This document shows, piece after piece, positions 7,891-16,327 of a DNA stretch of 53,621 nt. How positions within the stretch are numbered: position 1 is the stretch's first letter; every line of letters starts with the position of its first letter. The notes under the pieces are model-generated. The model was not told the origin of the DNA, did not search any database, and worked only from the letters and a program-made list of their open reading frames with translations. A program made the position numbers and the translations under genes. The DNA comes from Dankookia rubra (lineage in GTDB: Bacteria; Pseudomonadota; Alphaproteobacteria; Acetobacterales; Acetobacteraceae), in contig NZ_SMSJ01000040.1 of the NCBI RefSeq assembly GCF_004355005.1, forward strand, positions 1-53,621, read 5' to 3'.

Positions 7891-8775
7891 ATGGACACCG
7901 CCCCGCGCTATGCCTTCCCCGAGGCCATCGTCAGCACGGAATGGCTCGCGGCCAACCTGCACGACCCCGCGCTGCGGGTCTTCGACTGCACCACCTACCT
8001 GCTGTACGAGACGGGCACCGGCCGGCCCTATCGCGTCGGCAGCGGTCGCCCGGACTACGAGGCCGGCCATATCCCCGGCTCGGCCTTCCTCGACCTGCAG
8101 GGCGAGCTGTCCGACAGCGCCAGCCGCTTCAACTTCACCATGCCGGCGGCCGAGGACCTGGCCGCCCGCTTCGCCGCGAAGGGCATCGGCCGCGGCACCC
8201 GGGTCGTGCTCTATGCGCGCAAGAGCCTGCAATGGGCGACGCGGGTCTGGTGGATGCTGCGGGCGGTCGGCTTCGACGATGCGGCGATCCTCGACGGCGG
8301 CTTCGACAGATGGGCGGCGGAGGGCCGGCCGACCGAGACAGGCGAGACGCGCTACCCGCCAGCGTCCCTCACCGCGCATCCACGCCCCGGCCTGTTCATT
8401 GGCAAGGATGAGGTCAAGGCGGCCATCGGCGATGACGGCGCATGCACCATCAATGCATTGGCGCCTGACCTGCACCGCGGCGAGAACCCGCGCTACGGCC
8501 GGCCCGGTCGCATCCCCGGCAGCGTCAACGTGCCGGCGGCGGCGCTGCTGGACCCGCAGGCGCTGACCATCCGGCCGCCCGAAGCCGTTGCCGCCAGCTT
8601 CGCCGCGGTCGGCGCCGACCCGTCGAAACGCATCCTGCTGTATTGCGGCGGCGGCATTGCCGCGACGCTGGACGCCTTCCTGCTGCACCAGCTCGGCTAC
8701 CGCAACATCGCCGTCTATGACGCGTCCATGAGCGAATGGGCGAAGGACGAGTCCCTGCCGATCGAGCAGGGCTGA
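7891..8775 (+). CDS. Tandem-rhodanese sulfurtransferase
   Basis: A 294-residue protein with two rhodanese domains. The first (about residues 10-150) contains DYEAGHIPGSAFLDL and GFDDAAILDGGFDRW but no Cys in its loop (LYARKSLQ), as usual for the inactive domain. The second (about 165-290) contains RIPGSVNVPA and the active loop ILLYCGGGIAAT with the persulfide-forming Cys. The family moves sulfur from thiosulfate or 3-mercaptopyruvate to thiol acceptors; the CGGGIAA loop does not clearly separate the two. GGGAGGAA lies about 7 nt before ATG 7891. Confidence 0.88.
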   Translation: MDTAPRYAFPEAIVSTEWLAANLHDPALRVFDCTTYLLYETGTGRPYRVGSGRPDYEAGHIPGSAFLDLQGELSDSASRFNFTMPAAEDLAARFAAKGIGRGTRVVLYARKSLQWATRVWWMLRAVGFDDAAILDGGFDRWAAEGRPTETGETRYPPASLTAHPRPGLFIGKDEVKAAIGDDGACTINALAPDLHRGENPRYGRPGRIPGSVNVPAAALLDPQALTIRPPEAVAASFAAVGADPSKRILLYCGGGIAATLDAFLLHQLGYRNIAVYDASMSEWAKDESLPIEQG

Positions 8776-8783
8776 CCGCAGGG

Positions 8784-8802
8784 GCCGGGCCCCCGGCCCG
8801 GC
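8784..8802. terminator. GC-rich hairpin after the sulfurtransferase gene
   Basis: Perfect eight-base arms at 8784-8791 and 8795-8802 enclose a CCC loop, beginning 9 bases after the stop at 8775. No T-tract follows, so this is a possible terminator or RNA-stabilising hairpin only. Confidence 0.4.
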
Positions 8803-9006
8803 TCGCGCCGCACGGGTTTCGCCGACGTACGATGCGACCCATTCAGGTCGAGGCCGAGCATGACGCGCAGGCCGGCCGGTAGAAGTGGCAGCAGGTGCGG
8901 CGGCGGTAGACGCTGCCCGTCATCCCGCGTGCGATTTGCCGGCACCCGCCACCGGCGATAGGGTTTCGGCGGAAGACCGCAGCCATGTGGCGAGGGGGAG
9001 GGAGCG

Positions 9007-9846
9007 ATGCAGTTTGGTGCCTCGATGTTCTTCACCGACTATTCGATGACCGCCGGCGCGCTGGCCCGCGCGCTGGAGGAACGTGGCTTCGAATCCGTCT
9101 GGGCGCCGGAGCATTCGCACATCCCGGCCTCCCGCAAGACGCCTTGGGGGGGCGGCGGGGACCTGCCGAAGCGGTACTACGACGTCATGGATCCCTTCAT
9201 CAGCCTGACGCTCGCGGCGGCAGCCACCACGACCCTGCTGCTCGGCACCGGCGTCTGCCTGCTGAACCAGCGCGACACGATCCAGACCGCCAAGCTGGTC
9301 GCTTCGCTCGACCAGGTCTCCGGCGGCCGCTTCCTGTTAGGCATCGGCGTCGGCTGGAACCGGGAGGAGATGGAGAACCACGGTACCGCCTTCGAGACCC
9401 GCGCCAAGCTGGTGCGCGAGCGGGTCGAGGCGATGAAGGCGATCTGGACGAAATCGAAGGCCGAGTACCACGGCGAATTCGTCGACTTCGATCCGATCAT
9501 GGCCTGGCCGAAGCCGGTGCAGAAGCCGCACCCGCCGATCCTGGTCGGCGGCGCCTTCCCGCAGGGGGCACGCCGCGCGCTACGCTACGGCAATGGCTGG
9601 ATCCCGATCGCCGGCCGCGCCCCGCTGGAGGACTCGCTCGCTGCCTTCCGCGGCATGGCGGCCGAGGCGGGGCGGGATCCGGCCGAAGTGCCCATCTCCA
9701 CCTTCGGCGCGCCCGAGGATCTCGACACTATCCGGCGCTACCGCGACCTCGGCGTTTCCCGCATGGTGATGACGCTGGAGTCCGAGACGGCGGAGACCAT
9801 CCTGCCTGTTCTCGACCGCTGGGCGGCACTGATCCGGCAGGTCTAG
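9007..9846 (+). CDS. LLM-class F420-dependent oxidoreductase (Rv2161c-like)
   Basis: A 279-residue luciferase-superfamily barrel. Recognisable segments are the N-terminal strand MQFGASMFFTDYSM, WAPEHSHIP (about residues 35-43), TLLLGTGVCLLNQRD, the loop GGRFLLGIGVGWN, and PPILVGGAFPQGARRALRYG near residue 178. These belong to the subgroup usually annotated as F420-dependent. Start ATG 9007 follows GGGGGAGGGAGCG. Its stop overlaps by 3-4 bp the stop of the SMP-30 gene on the other strand, so the two genes are convergent with no spacer. Substrate unknown. Confidence 0.88.
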   Translation: MQFGASMFFTDYSMTAGALARALEERGFESVWAPEHSHIPASRKTPWGGGGDLPKRYYDVMDPFISLTLAAAATTTLLLGTGVCLLNQRDTIQTAKLVASLDQVSGGRFLLGIGVGWNREEMENHGTAFETRAKLVRERVEAMKAIWTKSKAEYHGEFVDFDPIMAWPKPVQKPHPPILVGGAFPQGARRALRYGNGWIPIAGRAPLEDSLAAFRGMAAEAGRDPAEVPISTFGAPEDLDTIRRYRDLGVSRMVMTLESETAETILPVLDRWAALIRQV

Positions 9847-10763
9847 GCCTGTTCCTGGAAGTTCAGCCGCAGCCCCGCTTCCGGCCAACGCATCTGGCCG
9901 AGCTCGCCAAGGCCGGACAGCGTGATGGTGGCCGTTCGCATGTCGGCGCCGCCGAAGCAGATGTTCGTCGGGTGCGTGTCGGGCATCGCCACCTGCTCCA
10001 GCAGGCGCCCATCGGGTGCGAAGACGGTGATCGCACCACTCACCAGCGTGGCGACGCAGATATTGCCGGATGCCGTCACCGCCAGGCTGTCGAAGCGGGC
10101 GAAGCCGGGCGCCGCGCCGAGAAAGCGCCCGCCATGCGGCGAGGGAAAGGGTTGCTTGCGCAGCACGCCTGGGCTCTCGATGTCGAAGGCCCAGAGCCGC
10201 GCTGGCTCGGTGTCCGCGACATAGACTGTCGTCTCGTCCGGGGAGAGGCCAACGCCGTTGGCGCTGAGGATCGGATAGGCGATCTCCCGCACCGAGGAAC
10301 CATCCGGCATGGCGTAGTACAGCCCGCCATGGTCGCGCGAGGTGTGGTAGCGCTTGCCGAGATCGGTGAAGTAGAAGCCGCCGTGACGGTCGAAGACCAG
10401 GTCGTTCGGCGCCGAGAGCTTGTGGCCGTTCGCCGCCTTGTACAGCAGCCTGCGTGCCCCCGTCGCGGGATCGACCCGCTCCACCGAGCCGTATTCGTAA
10501 TCGTCCGACGGGCCCTGGCCCATGAAGCTGTCCGGCAAATACCGGCTGCCGCCGTTGTTGCAGAGGATCAGCGCACCATCCGGCGCCCGTGCCAACCCGT
10601 TCGGCCCGCCGCCCGGCTGGCCGAGGCGCGTCACCGTGCCATCCGCCATGACCCGGGTGACCCAGCCGCCGTTGATCTCGGTGAGGATGATGCTGCCATC
10701 GGCCATGGCGACCGGGCCTTCGGGAAAGCCCAGCCCCTTCGCCAGGATGCGGATCCCACTCAT
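9843..10763 (-). CDS. SMP-30/gluconolactonase-family hydrolase
   Basis: A 306-residue six-bladed beta-propeller. The divalent-metal site of the family is visible as Glu15 in GFPEGPVAMADG, an Asn in PNGLARAPDG, an Asn in SAPNDLVFDRHGGFYFTD and an Asp in LSPDETTVYVADT. Members open sugar or other lactones in the cytoplasm or periplasm; no signal peptide is seen. The start ATG overlaps the end of the enoyl-CoA hydratase-like gene by 4 bp, making it the third gene of the aldolase operon. Confidence 0.88.
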   Translation of the reverse strand: MSGIRILAKGLGFPEGPVAMADGSIILTEINGGWVTRVMADGTVTRLGQPGGGPNGLARAPDGALILCNNGGSRYLPDSFMGQGPSDDYEYGSVERVDPATGARRLLYKAANGHKLSAPNDLVFDRHGGFYFTDLGKRYHTSRDHGGLYYAMPDGSSVREIAYPILSANGVGLSPDETTVYVADTEPARLWAFDIESPGVLRKQPFPSPHGGRFLGAAPGFARFDSLAVTASGNICVATLVSGAITVFAPDGRLLEQVAMPDTHPTNICFGGADMRTATITLSGLGELGQMRWPEAGLRLNFQEQA

Positions 10764-11572
10764 GCCGTCCCTCCGGTTTCCTCGTCGAGCTGCGGCAGGC
10801 GGTAGCGGTCCTGCGGGTCGTTCCAGCCCTTGAATTGCGGTGCGCGCTTCTCGGCGAAGGCAGCGCGGCTCTCGATCAGGTCGCCCTTAGCGCCGTGCTC
10901 GTGCAGCGCCGCGGCCAGGCGCTGCTGCGCGGGGCTGGGCGCCGGGCGCATGCGGCGCATCATATGCACGGAATTGACCCGCGCCGCCGGCGGCAGAGTC
11001 AACAGATGACGCGCCATCCCCAATGCCTCCTCCAGCACCGCCTCCGGCGCCACCAGCCGGTTGACGAAGCCGAGCTGGTGGAAGCGTTCCGCGGTGAAGC
11101 GGAAGCCCAGCGCCATCTCCATCGCCACAGGGAAGGGCATGTTGGCGAGGTGGCCATGATTGTAGCCGCCGAGCAGCCAGCGTTTGGCCTCCGACACCTC
11201 GAAGATCGCGCCCGTGGCGGCGACGCGCAGGTCGGTGCGCTCCACCAGCATGAAGCCGCCGCCCATGGCGAAGCCGTTGACCGCGGCGATGACCGGCTTT
11301 TCCAGCGTGCCGGCATTGAAGGGGTCCTCGAGGTCCGGCTGCCGGCCGCCCGGATTCCGCTCCGCGAGGGATTCCTTCATGTCCTCCCCGGCGCAGAAGG
11401 CGCGGCCGGTGCCGGTCAGGATTGCCACCTCCAGCCGCCCGTCGTGGCGGAACGCGGTCCAGCATCGTGCCAGCTCGGTGCGCAACTCGTGGTTCAGTGC
11501 ATTGAGCCGCTCGGGGCGGTTCATCCGCACCACCAGAACCTGACCGTGGGTCTCGGTCTCGACCACTGCCAT
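10760..11572 (-). CDS. Enoyl-CoA hydratase/isomerase (crotonase) family protein
   Basis: A 270-residue crotonase-fold protein. N-terminal signature VVRMNRPERLNALN, CoA/oxyanion segment ILTGTGRAFCAGEDMKES and second oxyanion segment VIAAVNGFAMGGGFMLVERTDLRVA are all present. The usual second catalytic Glu region reads FEVSEAKRWLLGG, which departs from the classical hydratase motif, so isomerase, hydrolase or lyase activity is equally possible. It lies 11 bp after the class II aldolase gene and overlaps the SMP-30 gene. Confidence 0.85.
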   Translation of the reverse strand: MAVVETETHGQVLVVRMNRPERLNALNHELRTELARCWTAFRHDGRLEVAILTGTGRAFCAGEDMKESLAERNPGGRQPDLEDPFNAGTLEKPVIAAVNGFAMGGGFMLVERTDLRVAATGAIFEVSEAKRWLLGGYNHGHLANMPFPVAMEMALGFRFTAERFHQLGFVNRLVAPEAVLEEALGMARHLLTLPPAARVNSVHMMRRMRPAPSPAQQRLAAALHEHGAKGDLIESRAAFAEKRAPQFKGWNDPQDRYRLPQLDEETGGTA

Positions 11573-11583
11573 GGCGCGGTCCC

Positions 11584-12345
11584 TCAGCAGCGATACCTGG
11601 CGCCCTGCCGGTCAACGGTCCGCACCAGGCCCTGGAATTCCAGCAGCCCATAGTCCGGCGTGCCGCGCAGCTTGCGCATCCGCGCCTTGGCGCGCTCCTG
11701 CACATGGGGCTCGATGACCACCGGCGGCTCGTCCATCTGGCGGGCCATCAGCTCCACCTCGCAGGCGCGCTCGAGCATGTAGAGCCGCATCAGCGCGCCG
11801 TGGATGGTCTCGCCCCAGGTCAGCAGGCCGTGGTTCAGCAGCACCACGCAGCTGCCCTGCTGGCAGGTGACGCCCAGTGCCTCGCATTCCTCAATCGAGG
11901 TCGGCACGCCGTAGTCGTGGTAGGCGACATCGTCCAGCACGTGCAGCGCGTCCTGGCTGATCGGCCGCAGGCCGCGGCGCAGCACGGAGATGCCGGCACC
12001 GGCGCGGGTGTGCGTGTGGAGCACGCAATTCGCGTCCGGCCGGGCCTTGTAGACGCCGCTATGGATGGTGAAGCCGGCAGCATTGAAGCGGCCCTGGTCG
12101 CCGATGACATTGCCGGCGAGGTCCATCTTCACCAGGCTGGATGCGGTGACCTCGTCGAACATCTCGCCGTAGCGGTTGATGAGGAAGGTCTCCGGCTCCC
12201 CCGGCACCCGCGCCGACATATGCGTGTTGATCAGGTCGGTCCAGCCGAGGTGGTGCACGACGCGATAGAGCGCAGCGAGGTCGCAGCGCGTCTGCCATTC
12301 GGCGTCCGTCATGTCGGTGCTGGGGAGCTTCATGGCTGAGGACAT
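11584..12345 (-). CDS. Class II aldolase/adducin-family protein
   Basis: A 253-residue zinc-dependent aldolase-fold protein. The metal-binding His pair is in CVLHTHTRAG (about residues 113-122) and the third His in VVLLNHGLLTWG; FLINRYGEMFDEVTASSLVKMDLAG supplies the substrate-phosphate or carboxylate site of the family. Members are aldolases, epimerases or decarboxylases of small hydroxyacids and sugars. ATG 12345 is preferred over the internal ATG at 12333 because GGAGAGA lies about 4 nt upstream. First gene of a three-gene operon with the crotonase-like and SMP-30 genes; divergent from cinA. Confidence 0.85.
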   Translation of the reverse strand: MSSAMKLPSTDMTDAEWQTRCDLAALYRVVHHLGWTDLINTHMSARVPGEPETFLINRYGEMFDEVTASSLVKMDLAGNVIGDQGRFNAAGFTIHSGVYKARPDANCVLHTHTRAGAGISVLRRGLRPISQDALHVLDDVAYHDYGVPTSIEECEALGVTCQQGSCVVLLNHGLLTWGETIHGALMRLYMLERACEVELMARQMDEPPVVIEPHVQERAKARMRKLRGTPDYGLLEFQGLVRTVDRQGARYRC

Positions 12346-12492
12346 CGCTCTCTCCGTTCCCATCCCGCCCGGCAGCGGGGCCGGCGCGGGGTCATCCTGT
12401 GCGCGCCCGGCCCGGCCGGCAAGCATGGATCTCCGCCCGGCTTGACAGCGGGGCGGGACCGGCCGCCTTACCCGGGGCACGGAGGCAACGGC

Positions 12493-13737
12493 ATGCGTAT
12501 CGAGATTCTCTGCACCGGCGACGAGATCCTGACCGGCAAGACGATCAATACCAATTACAGCCACATCGCGCAGCGATTGGGCGAGGCGGGGCTCGAGGTC
12601 GTGCACGGCACCACGGTCGGCGACGACCGCGTCAGCCTGCTGGCGGCCTTCCGCCAGGCGGCGAAGCGGGCCGATGCGGTCATCGTCAATGGCGGGCTTG
12701 GGCCGACCATCGACGACCTGTCGCAGGAGGTCGCGGCCGAGGCGGCTGGCGCGGCGCTGGTGCTGCACGAGCCCTGGCTGGCGCGGATGGAGGCCTTCTA
12801 CGAAAGGCGCGGCCGGGTGATGCCTGCCAACAACCGCAAGCAGGCCATGCTGCCAGAGGGCGCCGAGTTCATCGACAACCCGATCGGCACGGCCTGCGGC
12901 TTCGCGGTGACGATCGAGGGCGCGCGCTTCTACTTCACGCCCGGCGTGCCGCGGGAGATGCGCCGCATGCTGGAGGAACAAGTGATGCCCCGCCTGCTGG
13001 CCAGCGCCGGCCTGCCCGGTGTTGCCCGGCTGAAGCGCTTCCATTCCTTCGGCATCGGCGAATCCCGCGCCGACGAGATGCTGGCGGGGATTGAAGCGAT
13101 GGCGCCGCCCGGCACCGTCAAGCTGGGCTTCCAGGCGCATTACCCTGAACTGGAGACCAAGCTTGCGGCGCGCGGCGCGGATACGGCCGAACTCGACCGT
13201 ATCCTGGCGCCGCTGGAGGCGGAGGTGCGTCGGCGGCTCGGCAATTTTATCCTCGCAGAAGACCGGGACTCGCTGGAATCCGTGGTGCTCGGCGCCTTGA
13301 GCGGTCGCGGCGGCTCGCTGGCGGTGGCAGAAACCTTCACCGGCGGCAGCATTGCCGCGCGCCTGCTGCAGGTCGACGGCGCCGAGACGCTGTTCCTGCG
13401 CGGTGTGGTGAGCCGCGACCCGGCCCAGCTCGCCGCGTCGGTGGGTCTCGCGCCGGACGCCGCTGCGGCACCGGCGATGGCTGAGGCCCTGCGGAGGGCG
13501 AGCGGCGCCAGCCATGCGCTGGCCGTGCTGGTGACGATGGATGGCGACGGCACCGAGGCGGGGGGCAGCATCAGCATCGGCCTAGCCGATCCCGCTGGCG
13601 CCCTGCTGCGGGAGGCGCGGCTGGTCGGCGGCAGGGAATGGGTGCGCCTCGGCGCGGCCGAGCTCGGGCTCGACTGCCTGCGCCGACACCTGGCCGGCCT
13701 GCCGGTCGATGAACGGCTGGACTTCGAGCGGCGGTAA
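12493..13737 (+). CDS. cinA: CinA-family protein (competence/damage-inducible, nicotinamide-nucleotide amidase type)
   Basis: A 414-residue protein with the full CinA architecture. The N-terminal MoCF-like domain (about residues 1-170) begins MRIEILCTGDEILTGKTINT and contains VNGGLGPTIDDLS and YFTPGVPREM. The C-terminal amidase-like domain (about 255-400) contains SLAVAETFTGGSIAARLLQ and a TMDGDGTEAGGSISIGLA segment. Standard C-terminal domains carry a Ser/Cys-rich start such as AESCTGG; here the motif reads AETFTGG, so the catalytic dyad may be altered. GGAGG lies about 8 nt upstream of ATG 12493. The family removes the amide of NMN in the pyridine-nucleotide cycle and hydrolyses ADP-ribose. 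Confidence 0.85.
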   Translation: MRIEILCTGDEILTGKTINTNYSHIAQRLGEAGLEVVHGTTVGDDRVSLLAAFRQAAKRADAVIVNGGLGPTIDDLSQEVAAEAAGAALVLHEPWLARMEAFYERRGRVMPANNRKQAMLPEGAEFIDNPIGTACGFAVTIEGARFYFTPGVPREMRRMLEEQVMPRLLASAGLPGVARLKRFHSFGIGESRADEMLAGIEAMAPPGTVKLGFQAHYPELETKLAARGADTAELDRILAPLEAEVRRRLGNFILAEDRDSLESVVLGALSGRGGSLAVAETFTGGSIAARLLQVDGAETLFLRGVVSRDPAQLAASVGLAPDAAAAPAMAEALRRASGASHALAVLVTMDGDGTEAGGSISIGLADPAGALLREARLVGGREWVRLGAAELGLDCLRRHLAGLPVDERLDFERR

Positions 13738-13822
13738 GGCGCGGCTTTCCGTCGGCCGCGCAGCGCCATAGGCTGGCCGGCGGAAGCGGGCGACAGCACC
13801 CGCAGGTCGAGGAAACCAAGGC

Positions 13823-14626
13823 ATGAATCGTCTCGATGGCAAGGTCGCGCTGATTTCCGGTGCCGCGCGCGGCATCGGCGGGGAAACCGCGAAGCTCATG
13901 GCGCAAGCCGGCGCGAAGCTGGTGGTCGCCGATGTTCTGGACGACGCCGGGCGGCAGATGGTGGACGCGATCCGCACCGCCGGCGGGCAGGCCGAGTATA
14001 GCCACCTCGACGTGACGCAGGAGGCGGACTGGACGGCGGCGATCGAACGGGCAACCGACCGCTTCGGCAAGCTCGACATCCTGGTGAACAATGCCGGCGT
14101 CTTCATCGGCAAGTCGATCGAGGAGATCAGCCTCGAGGAATGGAACCGATTGGTCGCGGTGAACATGACCGGCGTCTTCCTCGGCACCAAGCTCGCTGCC
14201 CCCGCGCTGCGGGAGGCGGCGACGTCGAGCGAGCATGGCAGCGCCATCGTCAACCTGGCCTCGATCGCCGGACTGGTCGGCTCGCAGCTGGACCCGCTCT
14301 ATTCGATGACCAAGGGCGGCGTGACGCTGTTCACCAAATCCGCCGCGCTCGAGTTCGGCCGCAAGGGCTACCGCATCCGGGTCAACTCGATCCATCCCGG
14401 CGTGATCCAGACCGAGATGGGGGAGCAGACCTTCATGGCCCGCGCGCGACGGACCGGCAGCAACGACCCGGGCCCGGTGCGGCAGCAAGTCTCGGACAGC
14501 GTGCCCTGGGGCCGGCTTGGCGTGCCACTCGACATCGCCAAGGGGATCGTCTTCCTCGCCTCGGACGACGCCGCCTACATGAACGGCGCCGGCCTGGTGG
14601 TGGATGGCGGCTTCACCGCCGCCTGA
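13823..14626 (+). CDS. SDR-family oxidoreductase
   Basis: A 267-residue classical short-chain dehydrogenase: TGxxxGxG-type cofactor loop (SGAARGIGG, about residues 12-20), ILVNNAGVF, catalytic Ser in NLASIAG, Tyr-x-x-x-Lys in YSMTK, and C-terminal NGAGLVVDGGFTA. The insert after GVIQTEMGEQTF resembles 3(20)-alpha/beta-hydroxysteroid or cyclopentanol dehydrogenase-type SDRs, but the substrate is unassigned. It stands alone on the plus strand between cinA and the convergent catabolic operon. The upstream AGGAAACCAAGGC serves as ribosome-binding region. Confidence 0.88.
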   Translation: MNRLDGKVALISGAARGIGGETAKLMAQAGAKLVVADVLDDAGRQMVDAIRTAGGQAEYSHLDVTQEADWTAAIERATDRFGKLDILVNNAGVFIGKSIEEISLEEWNRLVAVNMTGVFLGTKLAAPALREAATSSEHGSAIVNLASIAGLVGSQLDPLYSMTKGGVTLFTKSAALEFGRKGYRIRVNSIHPGVIQTEMGEQTFMARARRTGSNDPGPVRQQVSDSVPWGRLGVPLDIAKGIVFLASDDAAYMNGAGLVVDGGFTAA

Positions 14627-14635
14627 TCCGCAGCG

Positions 14636-14947
14636 CTACAGCGGGATTTCCGCATCCAGCAGCGGCGCGTGCTGCTGCGCGCCATAGACATCGGTGTCGC
14701 CGAAGTCGCCCGCCGGCACCAGCCGCGGCAGCGTCGCCTTGAAGGCGAGCGCCGCGTCATAGGGGGTGAACAGCACGTCGGCTTCCGCCACCTGGTACAG
14801 CCGGGCGAAGAGCCCGGCGTGCAATGCACCGGTCGCCTTGACCGCGGCATAGACCGCCGGATCCTCGAACAGCACGTCGATCGTCAGCATGAAGGGGCCA
14901 GCATTCTTGCTTTTGCAGATCTGCGCGACGTCGCGGAGCCGGGCCAT
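14636..14947 (-). CDS. DUF4387-family protein
   Basis: A 103-residue protein of the DUF4387 family, recognised from KSKNAGPFMLTIDVLFED, the alternating hydrophobic segment around VYAAVKAT, and the end DTDVYGAQQHAPLLDAEIPL. Its ATG overlaps the TGA of the AtuA-like gene by one base (TGATG), so the two are translationally coupled. This pairing is widespread, and in some genomes the two are fused, which suggests one functional unit. No biochemical activity is established to my knowledge. It is the last gene of the six-gene operon that begins at 20819. Confidence 0.85.
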   Translation of the reverse strand: MARLRDVAQICKSKNAGPFMLTIDVLFEDPAVYAAVKATGALHAGLFARLYQVAEADVLFTPYDAALAFKATLPRLVPAGDFGDTDVYGAQQHAPLLDAEIPL

Positions 14948-16317
14948 CAGCCTACCCTCTCGTGCTCGATGGGGAACATCTCATACGGATCGTCCGGCGC
15001 CACGGTATGGAAGACGCTGAAGCGGTACAGCGGCCCGAGTGCGATGTCGGAGGGCGAGAAGGGAAAGGCCATGTTGCCCTCCTTGCACAGCCTGCCGTGG
15101 AAGTCGGCATGCAGCAGGCTGGTGCGCGCCATGGCCAGCACGGCGTTCGCCACCTCCTGCGTCTCGGCCAGGACCTCGACCACGAACCCCAGCTCGTGTG
15201 CCGTGGTGCCCTGCTGCGGCTCCCGCGCGCCCATCACGGCGTCGCGGCCGATGGTCCGGATCGCCATGCGCCAGGAGGAGGCGGGGACGCCGAAATCGGC
15301 GGCCTTGGCCGCAACCTTCACGCGGTGCGTTGCCAGATAGTCGTCGACCTGGGCGATCAGTCCGGGATCGCGCGTGGCGCAGAGCGTGATTGCCCGGTAG
15401 CCGGCCAGCTCGACGCCTTCCAGCTTCACGGTATAGGTCTCCACCGGCGTCCAGCGCATGCCGCTGATCCGCACGGCGCGATCGGTCACCGCTTCGAACC
15501 GCACCTCGGCGGTATCCAGCAACCCGCCCGGCTCGACATGGTGGATCGGGCTGGAATTCTCGTGCAACGCGAAGTTGGCAACCGAGAGCGGCGTGCAGCG
15601 GCGGATCGGGTTGGGCGGCTCGCAGACCAGGTGGTCGGGATGGACCGTGACCAGCAGGCAGTCGGGCTCCTTCGGCGTGGTCGGCTCGGCGCCGCATTCC
15701 AGCATCTTGCCGGCATACCAGGAAGGTGCCGCGGGCAGTCCTGCGCGCATCGCCGGCGCCACCCATTGCGCCGGGTCGCTGCTGCGCCCGGCCAGCACCA
15801 CCTGCGCGCCCTGGTCGAGCGCGCGGGCGATGGGTTCCGGCCCCATCATGCCGACGATGCGGGTGGCACGGTCGATCGTCGCGTGATCCAGCGGCGGTAG
15901 CTTGGCCAATGCCTTCACCCGCCCTTGGGCGACCCGGCGGAACAGCAGAGCCCTGTCCGGCTCGGCATGGATCAGCGCCATGGGGAACGACAGTCCCTCT
16001 TCCCGCGCGATCTCCCGCACCAGGGCGGCGGTGTCCTGCAAATGCGGCTCGCCGCCGGCGCCGCCGGAGGTGCCGATGATGCAGGGGATCCGCGCCGCAA
16101 CGGCGGCCTGCAGCATCAGCCGCAGGTCGCGCTTGACCGAGAGGCGGGAGCAGAACGACGTTCCGGCACCGAGGTAGTGCGGCCCCGGATCGGTGCTGCC
16201 GCCATCGCAGCCGATGACCTGCGGATTGCGCGACATGCCGATGCGAAGGGACTCCTCGGCGAATCCGTAGCCGAGGATGCCGCTGGTCGAGAGCATGGTG
16301 AAGCCGGGCTTGTTCAT
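14947..16317 (-). CDS. AtuA-like (DUF1446) acyclic terpene utilisation family protein
   Basis: A 456-residue protein of the DUF1446/AtuA family. Landmarks are FTMLSTSGILGYGF at the N-terminus, GCDGGSTDPGPHYLG (about residues 37-51), CIIGTSGGAGGEPHL, the middle VVLAGRSSDPAQWVAP, and GREPQ/GTTAHELGFVVEV regions near the C-terminus. AtuA was named from the Pseudomonas gene cluster for acyclic terpenes (citronellol/geraniol), where its own reaction is undefined. It starts 10 bp after the Bug receptor gene stop and overlaps the DUF4387 gene. The conserved Gly-rich loops suggest nucleotide or CoA binding, but that is inference. Confidence 0.85.
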   Translation of the reverse strand: MNKPGFTMLSTSGILGYGFAEESLRIGMSRNPQVIGCDGGSTDPGPHYLGAGTSFCSRLSVKRDLRLMLQAAVAARIPCIIGTSGGAGGEPHLQDTAALVREIAREEGLSFPMALIHAEPDRALLFRRVAQGRVKALAKLPPLDHATIDRATRIVGMMGPEPIARALDQGAQVVLAGRSSDPAQWVAPAMRAGLPAAPSWYAGKMLECGAEPTTPKEPDCLLVTVHPDHLVCEPPNPIRRCTPLSVANFALHENSSPIHHVEPGGLLDTAEVRFEAVTDRAVRISGMRWTPVETYTVKLEGVELAGYRAITLCATRDPGLIAQVDDYLATHRVKVAAKAADFGVPASSWRMAIRTIGRDAVMGAREPQQGTTAHELGFVVEVLAETQEVANAVLAMARTSLLHADFHGRLCKEGNMAFPFSPSDIALGPLYRFSVFHTVAPDDPYEMFPIEHERVG

Positions 16318-16327
16318 GGCGCGTTCC

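Noticed and set aside
7891-8400. First rhodanese domain without catalytic Cys as a sign of decay
   Set aside because: An inactive first domain is normal in tandem-domain thiosulfate and mercaptopyruvate sulfurtransferases.
9146-9160. Run of G bases in the LLM gene as a phase-variation tract
   Set aside because: The surrounding reading frame is intact and matches the family on both sides, so there is no sign of slippage.
13739-13761. Seven-base inverted repeat after cinA
   Set aside because: Short stem with a nine-base loop and no T-run; expected by chance at this GC content.
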